Under the pieces are notes generated by a model. That model saw nothing but the letters and a program-made list of their open reading frames with translations. It did not search any database and had not been told where the DNA came from. This document shows, piece by piece, positions 24,384-36,138 of a stretch of 64,000 nt of DNA. Position 1 is the stretch's first letter, and each line of letters opens with the position of its first letter. Position numbers and translations under genes: made by a program. The stretch is from Amylostereum areolatum (taxonomy: Eukaryota; Basidiomycota; Agaricomycetes; Russulales; Stereaceae). The stretch is taken from the NCBI GenBank assembly GCA_012932865.1, contig SAXG01000044.1:186001-250000 (forward strand). The letters are read 5' to 3'.

Positions 24384-25804
24384 CTATGAGAAGTGGAGTG
24401 CGAGCTCTCGTCTCTGCGCGTTGACGACGAACAGAGCGGCGAACACGCCGAAGAGGAAACTTGTGACGACGCATGAAGCAGCCTCGACCTTGGAGGGTAC
24501 GAGTTCTTTGGGCGAGTCTGGCAGGGAGGGACCGAGGGGTGCGGCGGGCGCGGCTGGGCACACAGGGGATCGGACATCGATGGACTCGGCCTCGTCTGCA
24601 GACTCCGCTGCAGATTCGGCTAACATCGAGCCTGCCATCGAGCCTGCCATCGAGCCTGCCCGAGAGTGGGACCGCGAGTGTACGTAAACGTACTCTTCCG
24701 TGAGGAGTTGGAGCTCGCTCACGACGCCCTCAAGACGTACGACCTCGCCTAGCGCGTGCGTGCGTTGCGCATCGCGTACCTCCTCCCCTATGACATGGAC
24801 CATCGCCTGGATGAGGTCCCACACCTCCGAATGTTCGCGTACCCACCACTGGCCCGGCCAGCGTGCGATGATGTACGCGAGTTCGGCGACGAGCTCGACA
24901 GAGGCCCGGAAGTCCTTTAGCGCATGCTTCTGGAACCATGGGCGGAGAAGACCCATGGCAAGGTGGACGGAGCCAGCGGTCGTGTCTCTCAGGCGTACAT
25001 CGACAGGGGAGCGAAGGAACTGTTCTGACATCTGCTGACAGAATTGCTGGAAATTTGGTCGTGATTCGGTAACGTCCCATGCAAGGTTGCTAAAGTTCTT
25101 GCTCATTGTGGGTTCAGGGTTGAGGAAGTAGGAAGGGAGTTTGGGGAACGAGGGAAAGAATGGGAATGGAGGCCAGCACGGCTGTGCCTGGAATGTAGCC
25201 GTAGACAAGAACGTCCTGGGCTTCAGTTGCGAAACGGTACCACTTCCAGTGGTCCGGGTGACGTCTATATACAAGTCAGCGCTGGTAAAAAAAAACAGCA
25301 GGAAAGTTAAACTCACTCCTTCGCCGAACCTTTCCTGAGAAGCTCGAGGGCGGTTACAGCTCGGCCGACGAGCGCACGAGCATCGATGACAGCGATCTCG
25401 ACCCCGTTCTTCGAATTTGCCTTGTATCTGCGTGTGGCTTCCCAGATCGCCCATGCGAAGCTGAAGGACGTCGTTACATAGGGCGACGAGGACTTCTTGG
25501 TCCAGTCCATGTGGTCTGCGACATCGGCGTACGTTGCGGCTGCGGCTGTGGATGCCGACGTGGTGGACTGGAAGTCATCGGATGAATAACGGTGGTTGCC
25601 CTTGAACCGTTGGCCGATAAAGAAGGGTTCGTTGCTGTCGAAGAAAGGTGATAGAGGCTTGGGGGCATAGACACGGAAGAGGAAGGGGTTCGCGCCGACG
25701 AGAGAGTCGAAGGTAAGATCGGGACCGAAGCCGTACTGTGGAAGGGCGTTGAAACCGAGTTGAAAAGCGTCGGACTCGGTAGAGTCAAGGGAGGAGATAG
25801 ACAT
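24384..25804 (-). CDS. DUF7587 protein with C-terminal membrane span
   Basis: Agaricomycete-type DUF7587 domain protein, function unknown. Exon 1 from ATG 25804: FGPDLTFDSLVGANPFLFRV, YAPKPLSPFFDSNEPFF, VADHMDWTKKSSSPYVTTSF, SFAWAIWEATRRYK, VEIAVIDARALVGRAVTALE. An intron at about 25268-25317 (GTGAGTTTAAC...TATATAG) joins GSAKE to RHPDHWKWYRFATEAQDVLV and YGYIPGTAVLASIPIL. A one-base shift near 25150 is then needed to reach KLPSYFLNPEPTMSKNF and a helical region (LAMGLLRPWFQKHALKDFRA, LAYIIARWPGQWW). Near the end are three AGSM repeats, an acidic Ser/Ala stretch and a membrane span (CVVTSFLFGVFAALFVV) before the stop at 24384. The pattern suggests a tail-anchored or ER-facing protein (inference). 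Confidence 0.7.
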
Positions 25805-28171
25805 GGTGGATGAGAAGATGGGAGAACCGGGGCCATCGATGGGGTGGAGGGGTATTAAAAACATCGGAGAAAGGCCTCATGGCGTCCAGCTCGGTCTCAA
25901 CATCTCTGGCCTGCCACGGCCCTCCAGGGCGTTATCGACACGGCCCAGACACGTGAAGGCAACGAGGTGTTGTATACTCCGGATGGTCGGTCACCCGTTC
26001 ACAGCCTTGTTTAAGTGCGTAGAGTGTCTGGCCTGTGTGGTATGCCATGTCGTGGACGACAATGAAAAAACCCGAGACGTGAAAGAGGGTGCAAGTCGTC
26101 GCAACATTAACGTCTTCGTCGTCGTCGTCGACAATGTATCTCTCCAGATCAGGAAGAAGGTTCTCACGACCTCCAATGATCCGTTCGGCGAACCGGCGTC
26201 TCTCTGACTTCCGACTTGGCCTGCCGGGCCCTGCCCCTTCGTATCGTGCCCTCATCGCTTTTCTCTCTGGAACCACGTTTTCTTCCCGCAGCGCCCATTG
26301 CCATGTCTCGTGGGCACCCTCCTTTTTTTCTCTTCCAAAGTGTCTCCAATCAAACCTCATGACGACTGTCCACGACTTGCCGATTTGATGGACGTTAGAT
26401 GTACGCGTGAACAAGGCGTTGTGATCCTGGCACGACGCGTCGTAAGTATGGTCGTGAGTTGGTGGAGGTTGGTGGGCGCGTCGCTCGTGTCTTTAATATC
26501 CGTTTCTTCTACCTCTGCGCCTTCTTAAACGCATTGCACACAGCAAGATCTCGTGGTGTGCAATGCGTATTTCATCTCTGCAACTGAAATCGTCATCATC
26601 ACCAGAATAACCGTCGCACGCCTTCCTGCGTACATCGTGCATGATACGGAGATGCACGCCCAAGCTTCGTCCCTATCGCCTGGCAACTTCCTGCAAAGTC
26701 TCCCGATCGGCGCTTTTCTCCTACCTTTAACCTTTCTCAACCATCCTACATCTTGATCCCACTTACAAGTCCGTCTCTATGATCCAGCACGGTCATTTGC
26801 AATCTCGAAGCCTGCTTCTTCATTGCTCTCCACCACCAACATTAACTTCCTGTTTCATCCGTCCACGATGACTCCTCATCAGGTCTCCCTGCATTCCATC
26901 TTACCCCGCTTTGAGCAGTCAAAAGCGGTTCTGTCGTCGGACATGTCAAACCTGATGCAAAAATGAAGTCTCCGCACGTCTCCTTGACTCTATCTAACTA
27001 GTGGGGCCGGTGCTCACTTTAGATAGCAGATACTCCCCGTCACGGTGTGTACCATGGATGGTGGCTGCAGTAACCGATGCACGAGCTCCAGATTCCACAC
27101 ATGGCACATACGGCGATAATGGGCTTCTGCAAGCTGCCGAAGCTCACTTCCCGAACAATCCTTTTCCTCGGAAACATCGGGCGCGGGACCTTGCGGGACC
27201 AGCCCTTCCTCTCCGAGGGTGTGCATGGGTAACTCATGGTCGGAGTTCGATGACTTTTGTGCACCGTGCAATGTGCGGATAGGCATCGTTACCGCGCCCT
27301 CTACCCCTGCCGAATACCGGAATCCCACTTTTGCCATGGATCGGCGCCAGTGGCCTGATACCAGCGGCACACTGCTAAGCAGCAACTAGTTGGTCGGTTA
27401 TTGGTTGAAAGCTGTCGTTCAACTCCGAACGGATGATTCCTTACGTGCGGAGATGCAAGTCATACCCAGGATCGCTCTACGTCTTCCTCACGACATTGTA
27501 ACTTTAACTAACTCATATTTGTGGTGTATAATCGAACGCTGCCTAAGTATCCTGATGGCCTTTCAACTTCGAGCTTCGACAAGCGAGCAGGTGAAGACAA
27601 GCGGGAAAACGGGCCGATATCGGGATCATCCGGATTTCTTCCGAAGCCTTCCGAAGACAGCACCATGCTCATTGTTCGTCCTTGCAAGCGGCTTGCCATC
27701 CTCACTCCTGGACGTGGACATTCCCAGTCACTGTATGCCATATGACCCCGTCCTCACCATCCATGCCATATACTACGGATGACATGCCTTCACGGCACCG
27801 AACCGGCCATCTCCCTCCCATGTTTCATCCGACTTGGCGGAACACGCGCCGGCACCGCACTTGAAACAACGTGCACACTGCAGTCTCCCACCTTTACTCT
27901 GTGTTGTCCATCCCTCTTCCGCAAATAGGAGTTGCAATGCGTAAAACTCCTGCATTATGTTGCGGCTCGTGTGCTACACTAATGTCACAATTGTTTGTGT
28001 TTCAACAGTCAAATGTTACTTCAAACCCGATGACGCGCTGGCAAACACAGACCGCTCGGTTGTCAAATTATCAGGCGAAGAGGGCAAGGGAGCTCCCTCA
28101 GAGAGGTACGTTGTTCAAGACTTCGCCATATTGAGATGTCCTAAGCTTGGCGCAGGTTTTCCGCTCAGCCC
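25805..28171. other. Long, mostly non-coding interval; one uncertain frame at 25932-26414 (-)
   Basis: The minus frame 25932-26414 (160 residues, MRFDWRHFGREKKEGAH, ERKAMRARYEGAGPGRPSRK, DLERYIVDDDDEDVNV) has balanced composition, but the opposite frame 26089-26388 is also open and neither resembles a known family. From 26420 to 28170 I see only short frames. No repeat or RNA gene recognised. Confidence 0.3.
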
Positions 28172-29682
28172 ATGCATATCCCTTTCGACGTATTGTTCGT
28201 CATTCAGATATATGCCTCACGCCCCGGAACCCTGTCAGCCCTCATGAAGACATGTCGAACTTTGTACTTTTCAGGCATCCCCATTCAGCTGAACCACCCG
28301 GTCATCGAGGCAGAGACTTCTCACTCGTTCTGCAAGTTTATCCTCGGCCAGGCTCCCAGGAGCTTTTTCTTCCTCCGGGACATGACCTTCGATCTCGCCC
28401 TCATACCCCTGTCCGGAAAGCAAGCCTCCCATGTGACGCACTCGCAATTCATCCAGGTCCTCTCGGGCGCTGTCTATCTTAAGGCATTGACGCTTAATGG
28501 CGGCGAAGTTTTCCTCAGTGAAAACCCAGCCCTCGCAAACGCCGTATGCGCGCTTTCCAAGCTCTCCGAGCTTACGATTGTCTTGCCAAAGGATAATCCG
28601 CAATTTTGCACCACATTTCTATCTAAAATCCAAGCGCCTCTCAAGATGCTGGACGTTGCATTCGACGGTTTCGATCACTTAGACGACGACCCTGAAGAGG
28701 ACCTCAATCCACTAGAGATCATCTCACCCCTCCGACACACCCTTGAAGATCTCGCTGTCCGTATGATTGACATTGGAAGTGTGGACATCGCTTTCCCAAT
28801 GGTCACTTCGCTCCGCGCCAATATCACAAGCATCGCGTTGACCCGCACCCTCAAGGATGTATTCCCTAATCTTCTCCACCTCAACGCCCAAACAACGCCT
28901 TTCGAAGTGTACCCACGCCTAGAGGAAATGAGAACCTGGCGTTCCAGGCAATCTCTAACCCCGCGAGCCGAGGTGTGGCCTTGTCTTGACACTTTGTCTT
29001 CTGACCCTCTGTCGCTCTATGCTCTCGGCGTGGATTGTAAAGTGCGGTGTTTGGAGGTGAAAGGGAGTGTCACCTGCACTCAGGAAGCGCTCGTTGATTG
29101 GCGTACCGTTCTAACGGACGCATCCCCGACATGCCTCACATTCAATGTTCTGAAGGACGGCTTCGAAGCCCACCACATCGCTGAACTCCTTCCGCCGTCT
29201 TTGTTCCTCACACACCTCAAAATCGGCATCTCTCTAACTACCAAGCCCTCCGTTATCGCGGATGAAGTCTTTGTAAGTGCTTAGCCCCCGCCATGCGTGC
29301 AAGGTGTTGAACTTAACCCTCCCAGGATGCACTTTATCGTCTCCTTGGATCCATGCGGCTAGAAGACTTGTTCCTTTCTTGCTCATGCCAAGAGGATATA
29401 GGCTTGGACGAGCTCTACATCCAGGAATTCGGAGTGGACGTTGACCAAAGGCCCATGAGTCGCAACGTTGCGTTCGTGGCAGGCTTGGATAGCGAAACCG
29501 TTGCTCGGAATATCCTCGCTGCCATGCCCACCCTGCGACACTTCATCCTAGAAACCAGACACAGAAGAAATCAGGAGTGGGAGAAGTCAGTGTGGAAAGT
29601 CAACGTTGTTGAGAGTAGCGGGCACGATCGGTCGCTCACGCTTAGCGAAGAGAGGGGCTTCCAGCGTGCCGCCGGCGTCTGA
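28172..29682 (+). CDS. F-box/LRR-like protein A
   Basis: Two exons (28172-29272 and 29326-29682; GTAAGT...CCCAG intron of 53 nt, phase 0), 485 residues. The N-terminus MHIPFDVLFVIQIYASRPGT and LSALMKTCRTLYFSGIPIQL is a degenerate F-box-like helical region. It is followed by leucine-rich segments (SKLSELTIVLPKDN, MVTSLRANITSIALT, LFLTHLKIGISLT, LEDLFLSCSC). Same family as genes B (44086-45542) and C (46965-48538): shared TCRTLY.AG, SEAPRSF..LR-type block and the same terminal intron position before D-x-L-Y-R-L. Likely substrate adaptor of an SCF-type ubiquitin ligase (inference from family). Frame intact throughout. Confidence 0.7.
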
Positions 29683-31045
29683 GGTCAGACGACCCAGACC
29701 CGCGTTTATCAGGCGCTTTACCGTACATATCACGCCCCTGAGTTTGAAGTTGGTGTGCCGATGGATGGAATCCAAAAATGTCAAGCGGATATCACGCTCA
29801 ACGAATTCCCTTGGGCCCGAAGCTGAGGTTCTTTGGATTCAATCCAATAATCTTACTAAGCTCATCAAGAATCGCTCGGCGGGTTGCTGGCTTAAATCGT
29901 GCTTATTGCGATCTTATCCTGATGTAGAAGGAAGAAAATCATGATATTTTCATTTGATAACTACAGAGTATATGGGGGCTGCTACGGGATATATGGAGAG
30001 GGATGACAGGTGAGAGAGGGTTACCTGGGATGCCAACAAAGCAGGTGGACCAGACGGAGACCGAGATAAGACCAGGGAACCCAGTGAGCCAGGGGACAGA
30101 GAGCCAGGACCAGAGAGGAGCGCGAGCGGGACCAAGATCGCGAGCGAGGACCAAGACCGCAAGCAAAAATCGAGAGACCGAGAGTAAAGTTCAAGACCAC
30201 GAGCAAAGTTCAAGACCAGGAGTAAAGTTCAAGGCCGCGAGCGAAGGTGAGGATGACTGCCAGCGACAACAAGAGGGGCGCCGGAGCATGTGCAAATCCT
30301 GAATGCTGTCGCGAGGGCAGGTGGGCGGTAAGTGAATAGAACACGCACCATGGTCCAGACTCTGGATGATGCCCACATGAGAGTGTCGAAGGGAGAGTCC
30401 ATACCCAACCCTTCGTACATCCACGGAAACCCTGACGCGCCGTCCAAATCTCGGTACGTCGGAGTCGCCCATTACAGATGAGGGGTTATGGCCAGGTGAA
30501 GGACGGGGAGAAGAGAAGGACGTGGTGAGAGGAAACAAGGAGTCGAGGATGACTTGGCGCGACGACGAAAATGAATACTGCTTACATAACCCGCGCTCGT
30601 CGCCGTCCATCGAGGACTCTGTGGGGATTGAAACTGAGAGGACAACCTGTACTCACGCTGACTTGGGCGCGAAGCCGACTTTCTCGCAACGGATAATCGG
30701 AATGGCGCCGAGATTGAGGGGGTTGGACGCTTGTGTTCCCCGCCCATTGCCTTCCGCACCGCACGCTCGCTTACCGCCGCTGTTTCAGACCACAATCCTC
30801 TATGGATCTATCAATGTTTTATGATAGCTGTCGATTTATCGTGCGCGGCTTTTTCGTGCACCTATACATGGCATCATAGCAGAGTTTCACTCCACCTCTC
30901 AAGGTTATTGCGCTAAGCCTAAGCCGACCCTCGTAGGGCTGAGAACCCTGCGATGCCGTCGTGGCGGTTGCGATTGGATGTAACTGGTTGACAAGGACCA
31001 GACCTTCGGGTGAGTGAAGGTTGGAAAAGGTAAACGCTTGGCGTG
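29683..31045. other. Intergenic with tandem repeats; no gene recognised
   Basis: Short frames on both strands reflect low-complexity sequence. Region 30090-30250 is repetitive and annotated separately. 30250-31045 gives no recognisable coding pattern. Confidence 0.5.
30100..30250. repeat. Imperfect tandem repeat (about 20-bp units)
   Basis: Reiterated GACCAAGACCGCAAGC- and GTTCAAGACCACGAGCAAA-like units; three successive copies of the latter run from about 30190 to 30245 (AGTTCAAGACCACGAGCAAA, AGTTCAAGACCAGGAGTAAA, AGTTCAAGGCCGCGAGC). Purine-rich on the plus strand. No function apparent. Confidence 0.6.
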
Positions 31046-31949
31046 ATGAGCTCTGTCAACAAGCCACGCCATTCGGCCGCGCCGGAAGCCCAAGGAAGCC
31101 CTCGATACTCAATTTCGTTTCAAACTTCTTGTCCTCACAGCAGCTCCAATGTGCAAAGTCCGCACGATCTCCGCAGAAGGCGCTTATCCCATCCGTTTGT
31201 TGCCGAGCCCTTCCACGAGTATCGCCAAGGATTGACGCCGGACATTCGTTCCCAATCCTCCTGGATTCGACGATCAACGGATGCCACGGTGAGTATAAAG
31301 GACGCGGCAGGGATGGCATCGAGTTCCCCAGTGCAGCAGCTAGCCTGACCAGTCCTCAGCCCCGCCCGCCCACTCCCAGATAGCACCAACACTCGAACAT
31401 CATGCGTACCAGCCCTCAGTTCAAGCGCGTGCTCTCTGGACGGTCTGTGACCCCCTCCAAGCCGATGTCCTCCACAGCGGTTATTTCCCCAGAGGCCGTG
31501 GGTTACTTCGACATCTTCGACGCCCCACACACTCTCGGAGAAGCAGCCGCAATCCTCGGCTTCGCTCCGCGCCGGTTGCCGGCAGCGCCGCAGGCGGCGC
31601 CGCCTTCCACGGGCCCGACGCCGGTCCTGTACAATGGACCATCGTGGAGCAAGCGGCCGATGTCGACACTGTCGATGAACAGCGTGGCGGGCGACCTTAT
31701 TTCGTCCCTCCCGCAGGGTGTGATCTTCGATGGGCCCGCGCGGCCGTCGCGCCACTCTCATTCCCGCAGCTCTATGACCAACTCGGTGGTGCGTACCAAT
31801 TCGTTCCCCATCGTGGGAATGGCGTTTATGAGAGGCGTTTGTTCCAGCAGTCGCTCTCTGGAAGCGCGCCATCGCACACGCTGCTCCCCCCTTGGATGAT
31901 GAGGGCCATCTCGACGTTGCAAGGCGACGCCCCGCAAGTGCCGGTCTGA
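31046..31949 (+). CDS. Ser/Pro-rich hypothetical protein
   Basis: Exon 1 starts MSSVNKPRHSAAPEAQGSPR (31046) and ends at WIRRSTDAT before a GTGAGT donor (about 31291); the acceptor CCCAGATAG at about 31383 keeps phase 0 into HQHSNIMRTSPQFKRVLSGR, AVGYFDIFDAPHTLGEAAAI, LGFAPRRLPAAPQ. The C-terminal part appears to move to another frame near 31750, giving FPQLYDQLGGAYQFVP, ERRLFQQSLSGSAPS and a stop at 31949; without the shift the frame ends at 31899. No known domain; composition suggests a disordered regulatory or signalling protein. Confidence 0.45.
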
Positions 31950-32374
31950 GGACTCATGGTTTGTGTCTATAGATGGCCGCTGGTGAGTGGTCCCTTTCTT
32001 TTGTGGCTTTACTCGGCTGACACTATTCACAGGCGACCTGGTGCACTCAGGTGTAGGATATAGAGGTGGATAGATGACTGGAAATATACGGGACGGTCGC
32101 AGGGCCGGCCCTCTGGTGTCTATGTTGTGTATTTTTCGGATTGTATGTCTTTAGACGGTTAATTGGAACTTGTATTTGTACTCAGTCGTACCATGAGTCT
32201 GGTACTTTGGGCCTTGGAGTGCTACTTCCCGGTCTGTCGTGTTAGCGCGTTAGCGTATTGGGCGAGATGCTCACGTGATTCCAAGGCTGCGCGTTCCCAG
32301 TGTCTGCGCCGACAGTCCTCGTCCTTGACTTCAGCGACATCCACCACTCCAGTCTGCGAGGTCCATGCTCTACG
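31950..32374. other. Intergenic
   Basis: Separates the Ser/Pro-rich gene from BRO1. No coding signal or conserved element recognised. Confidence 0.5.
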
Positions 32375-35300
32375 ATGACCCACCAATCCCCGATGATATC
32401 TATGCCGAAGAAGGGGACCGACGAAGTTGACTGGAACACTCCCATCCGCACTGCGATCGCCCAATCGTACGGCGAAGACCCCGACAACTATGCAGCAGAG
32501 TACGCTGCGCTACAGAGATGCAGGCAGGACGCAGTGAGAGGCGCGGGGAGCGATATCACAGGTACGTTTCTCCTCGTCTCTTTCGGAGTAGATATTAACG
32601 TTTCGGTAGCCCGCGATCTTTTGTACAAATACTTCGGGCAGTTGGAACTGCTCGAACTGCGTTTCCCCGAAATTCGGGTCAACTTTCCATGGCGCGACGC
32701 GTTCACCCTGAAGACAATCGTGCAGACGTCTCTCGCGTACGAGAAAGCGTCGATCATATTCAACATTGCGGCCACTCACTCCGCCATTGCTGCCTCTCAA
32801 AGTCGTTCTGACCCCGAAGGCATCAAACGAGCGTTCTTCTACTTTCGATGCAGCGCAGGCATGCTCACTTACATCAACGAGAATTTCCTCCACGCACCCT
32901 CTACGGACCTGAGCAGAGAGGTCATCAAGTTTCTGGTTGGCATCATCCTGGCTCAGGCAACAGGAGGTGTCGTGGGAGAAGTTGAGAGACGAGAAGAAGA
33001 GTAGTGCCCTTGTGGCCAAGATTGCAGCACAAACCGCTTCAATGTACTCTGCACTCAGCGAGGAGGTGAAAGAGTTTATGGGCAAGGGCATCTTCGATCG
33101 AAACTGGGTCACCGTCATCCAGGTGCGTTTCTGTACCTCCCCTGTCATCATACCAATCTTGACACAGTCACTTTCCTACAGACCAAAGCGAAATATTTCT
33201 CCTCGATGATGCAATATTACCGGGCTTTGACCGATCATACCGCCTCTAAACACGGAGACGCGCTCGTACGCTTCCAACTGGCAGAAACATTGGCAAAGGA
33301 GGCGAATCGTATCGCCTCCGGCTTTGGATCCATGTTCCTCCCACAAATGTCACCCAACCTTCCACCCGACGCGGGGCAATCCCTCGCTGACCTGACCAAG
33401 GCCCACTTGGCTCTATGCACCGACCGGCGCGCGGAGGCTCAACGCGACAACGATCTCATCTACAATGCCGTTCTTCCCATTGTTGAGACCCTTCCCGCCA
33501 TCGAGAAAGTGTCCGTTGCAACCCCAATTCCCATCCAAGAAGTGTACGGCACGCCAGAGGTCCAAAAGGTCATAGGGCCCGACCTTTTCGTCCGCTTAAT
33601 CCCGCTCAGCGTACACGAGTCCGCTAGCGTGTATTCCGAGGAAAAGGCGAAGCTCGCACGCGGCGAAGTTGAAAGGGCAGAGGGCGCCGCAGGAGAAGCC
33701 AGGAGCGCCCTTGATGCTCTGGGCATCAAGGCAGCCTTGCCTCGCTTTCGTGCCATGGCCGAGGGTAGCGTTACAGGCGAGGAAGAAATCCCAGTCGATG
33801 TTCGTCGTTGGCGCGAAGACATATCCTTGATCGAATCGAGGGAGGGCGTCCCAACGCTTTTGGACAAACTGAACAAAGTCCGAAACGGTGTGCGAACAGA
33901 ACTTGACTCGATCGGACGGGAGCTAGAAATCGAGAGTCGGGATTGTGAAGCGGCCAGAGTGAAGCTCGGTCACTTGTTCACGCAGGCGCCCTCGGCAGGT
34001 CTCACCAAGAATTTACGTGCGGATTTGAAGAATCATCAAGAAGCGCTGGATGCCGCCGCCGCTTCGGATGAGCAAGTTCGACGACTGTGGGAGTCCGTCA
34101 ATCCAGACATTGCCATGCTTGTGTCGGACGAAGTTGAACGGGTTTTCCGCGATAGCGCTACTACAAGCGGCCATTCTCGCAGGGAAAGCCTCCTAGACCT
34201 CGACATGGACAAGGATGAAGGAGAGAAGGTTAAGATCACTAGTTATCTGGAAGAAATTGACGAACGCCTGGGACGTCTCAGCAAGATCGAGAGGGAGCGC
34301 GATCAAACGCTGAAGGATCTGAAGGAAAAGGTATAGTCGTTACTCTTTCTTTATGCCAACCGCTAATCAATTGTTCACTACAGATCCAGACAGATGATGT
34401 GTCACACTTGTTGCTCCTAAACCGTCGCAATCCTAATGTAGAACCTACGATCTTCGCCTCCGAGTTGGAGAAGTTCCGGCCATACCAGCAAAGGCTCAAT
34501 CAAACCATCCACCATCAGCAAGTTGTTCTGCAGGAGGTCAGCCAGTTGTGGAAAGCGCTGAAAGACCTCGCTGGCCGCGGCGAAGGTGCGCGTAAATGGG
34601 AGGAGCGGGAGCGGCGAAAGAAGGAGACGGTGCGGCGATTCAGCCAAGCGCGTGATGGATACATGGAAGTACGGGATGGCCTGGCGTAGGTGTCCTCTTT
34701 ATCTACCCGATCCCTTCTGACTTGATTATTTACAGGAAAGGACTGCAGTTTTATTCCGAACTTCAAAATCTAACATCAACCTTGCGGAACAATGTGAAAG
34801 AGTTCGTCTCTTCGCGCACAAGGGAACGCCAAACACAAGTCGGCCAAGCGGAGACCCAACAGCGGCTTTCTGGGACCTCAGGACCGTCATCGCCGCCTCC
34901 TAGACCGCCCCCGCCGCCATCGTCGGGGCTCGAAAGATCCTTCGCGTCGATGGGCCTACATAGGCAATCCGAGGCTCCGCCTCCTTCAGCGTCACCGGCC
35001 AGTTGGGCTCAAACACCATCCCCACATCCTGGGCATGGTACCAATCCATCGTATTCTACCCCGTCACAACAGTATACGTCGCCAAGCCTTCCGCCGCCGC
35101 CGCCGCGTCCAGCACAGTCGAATTACTCCCTTCCTCCACCTCCACCTCCACCAAGTCAACCTTCCTACACCCCATCTGCTCCGCCGAGTCACCATTCATA
35201 CGCACCCCCTCCCTCCACCCAGCCCTCCTACGTTTCCTCGCCCCCTCCGAGCCAACCCTCTTATTCTCCCCCAAACCAACCTCAATACCACAGTCCGCCA

Positions 35301-35660
35301 CCCTCTCATACTCCCGCCCATGATCCATACGCTGGTCTCGGATCCCTATCTTCATTTGGCGCGCCGACGCCCCCTCCCCCTCAACCACAGCGGCAATCAA
35401 GCTATCCATCCCCTCTTGGCCAACCTCCTCAACCGTATCCGTCAGCGCCTCCACCGCCTCAGCAATACCAGTATCAGCAACCAGTTTCGCAAAGTGGCGT
35501 GGGCATATCTTCGCCGTTCCCGCCTCCGCCTCCACCGGTAAACTATCACCAGCAACTACCGTACGGAGCGCCTCAGCAGGGGTATGGTCAATCCCCACCT
35601 CTACCGCCGCAGGGCCAAGGCCAGCCGTCGCAGTATGGAGCATATAGTTATGGTCGATGA
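32375..35660 (+). CDS. BRO1: BRO1/ALIX-family ESCRT-associated protein
   Basis: Class E vacuolar sorting factor; binds ESCRT-III (Snf7/Vps32) on endosomes and recruits the deubiquitinase Doa4. Start [20 protein letters not shown] at 32375. BRO1 domain: [81 protein letters not shown] coiled V-domain follows, with [40 protein letters not shown] and [19 protein letters not shown]. The last exons carry a roughly 200-residue Pro/Ser/Gln-rich tail with [14 protein letters not shown], ending AYSYGR. Introns: 32562-32609, 33123-33181, 34331-34383 and about 34686-34737 (donor GC|GTAGGT avoids an in-frame stop). One extra G at 32962-32966 (CAGGAGG for CAGAGG) breaks the conserved [13 protein letters not shown] block. 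The pH-pathway paralogue Rim20 is an alternative; the long proline-rich tail favours Bro1. Confidence 0.87.
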
Positions 35661-36138
35661 GTGCGATATCCCACTACAAAGAGGATCCAGGCGGAATTTT
35701 GGTTGCTTGTCCGTATCATTGTAATTATATGGATATTGCGACCTTGAGTGACATTTATACTCGGTCTACATGTTATAGGCCTGTCCATGTCCGGGTATTC
35801 TCGCCTGCTGCTATTGCGAATGAGGTAAGTAGTGCCAGTCCGCATAGTGCGCGATCACGTGATGTCAGCGCGTCGACGCGGCGCATTTGCAGTCAACTAC
35901 CACTCGTAAGACACTGCAGATCTGTAGCTTGGCTAGTGATTTATATCCCGCTATAAGGTGTTCCATAATTGAATTCAAGTACCAGCCGTTGTTTTACCAG
36001 CCCAATCCCATGACCCCAGTTACAGTCACGCACAGACGTCTAGATATGAGATTGCAATGTTGTGTTTTTTATTCTCGTGGTTTAGCAGCCATAGCAGCAA
36101 AAGCCCCCCCTGATATTGGTACAGGTTAGACGGAAGGC
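35661..36138. other. Convergent intergenic region
   Basis: Lies between the 3' ends of BRO1 (+) and the 36139-39883 gene (-). No coding, repeat or RNA signal recognised. Confidence 0.6.

Noticed and set aside
30003..30302. Arg/Lys/Ser-rich ORF over the 30.1-30.25 kb repeats
   Set aside because: It is only a translation of purine-rich tandem repeats, with no start context and no similarity to SR-type proteins beyond composition.
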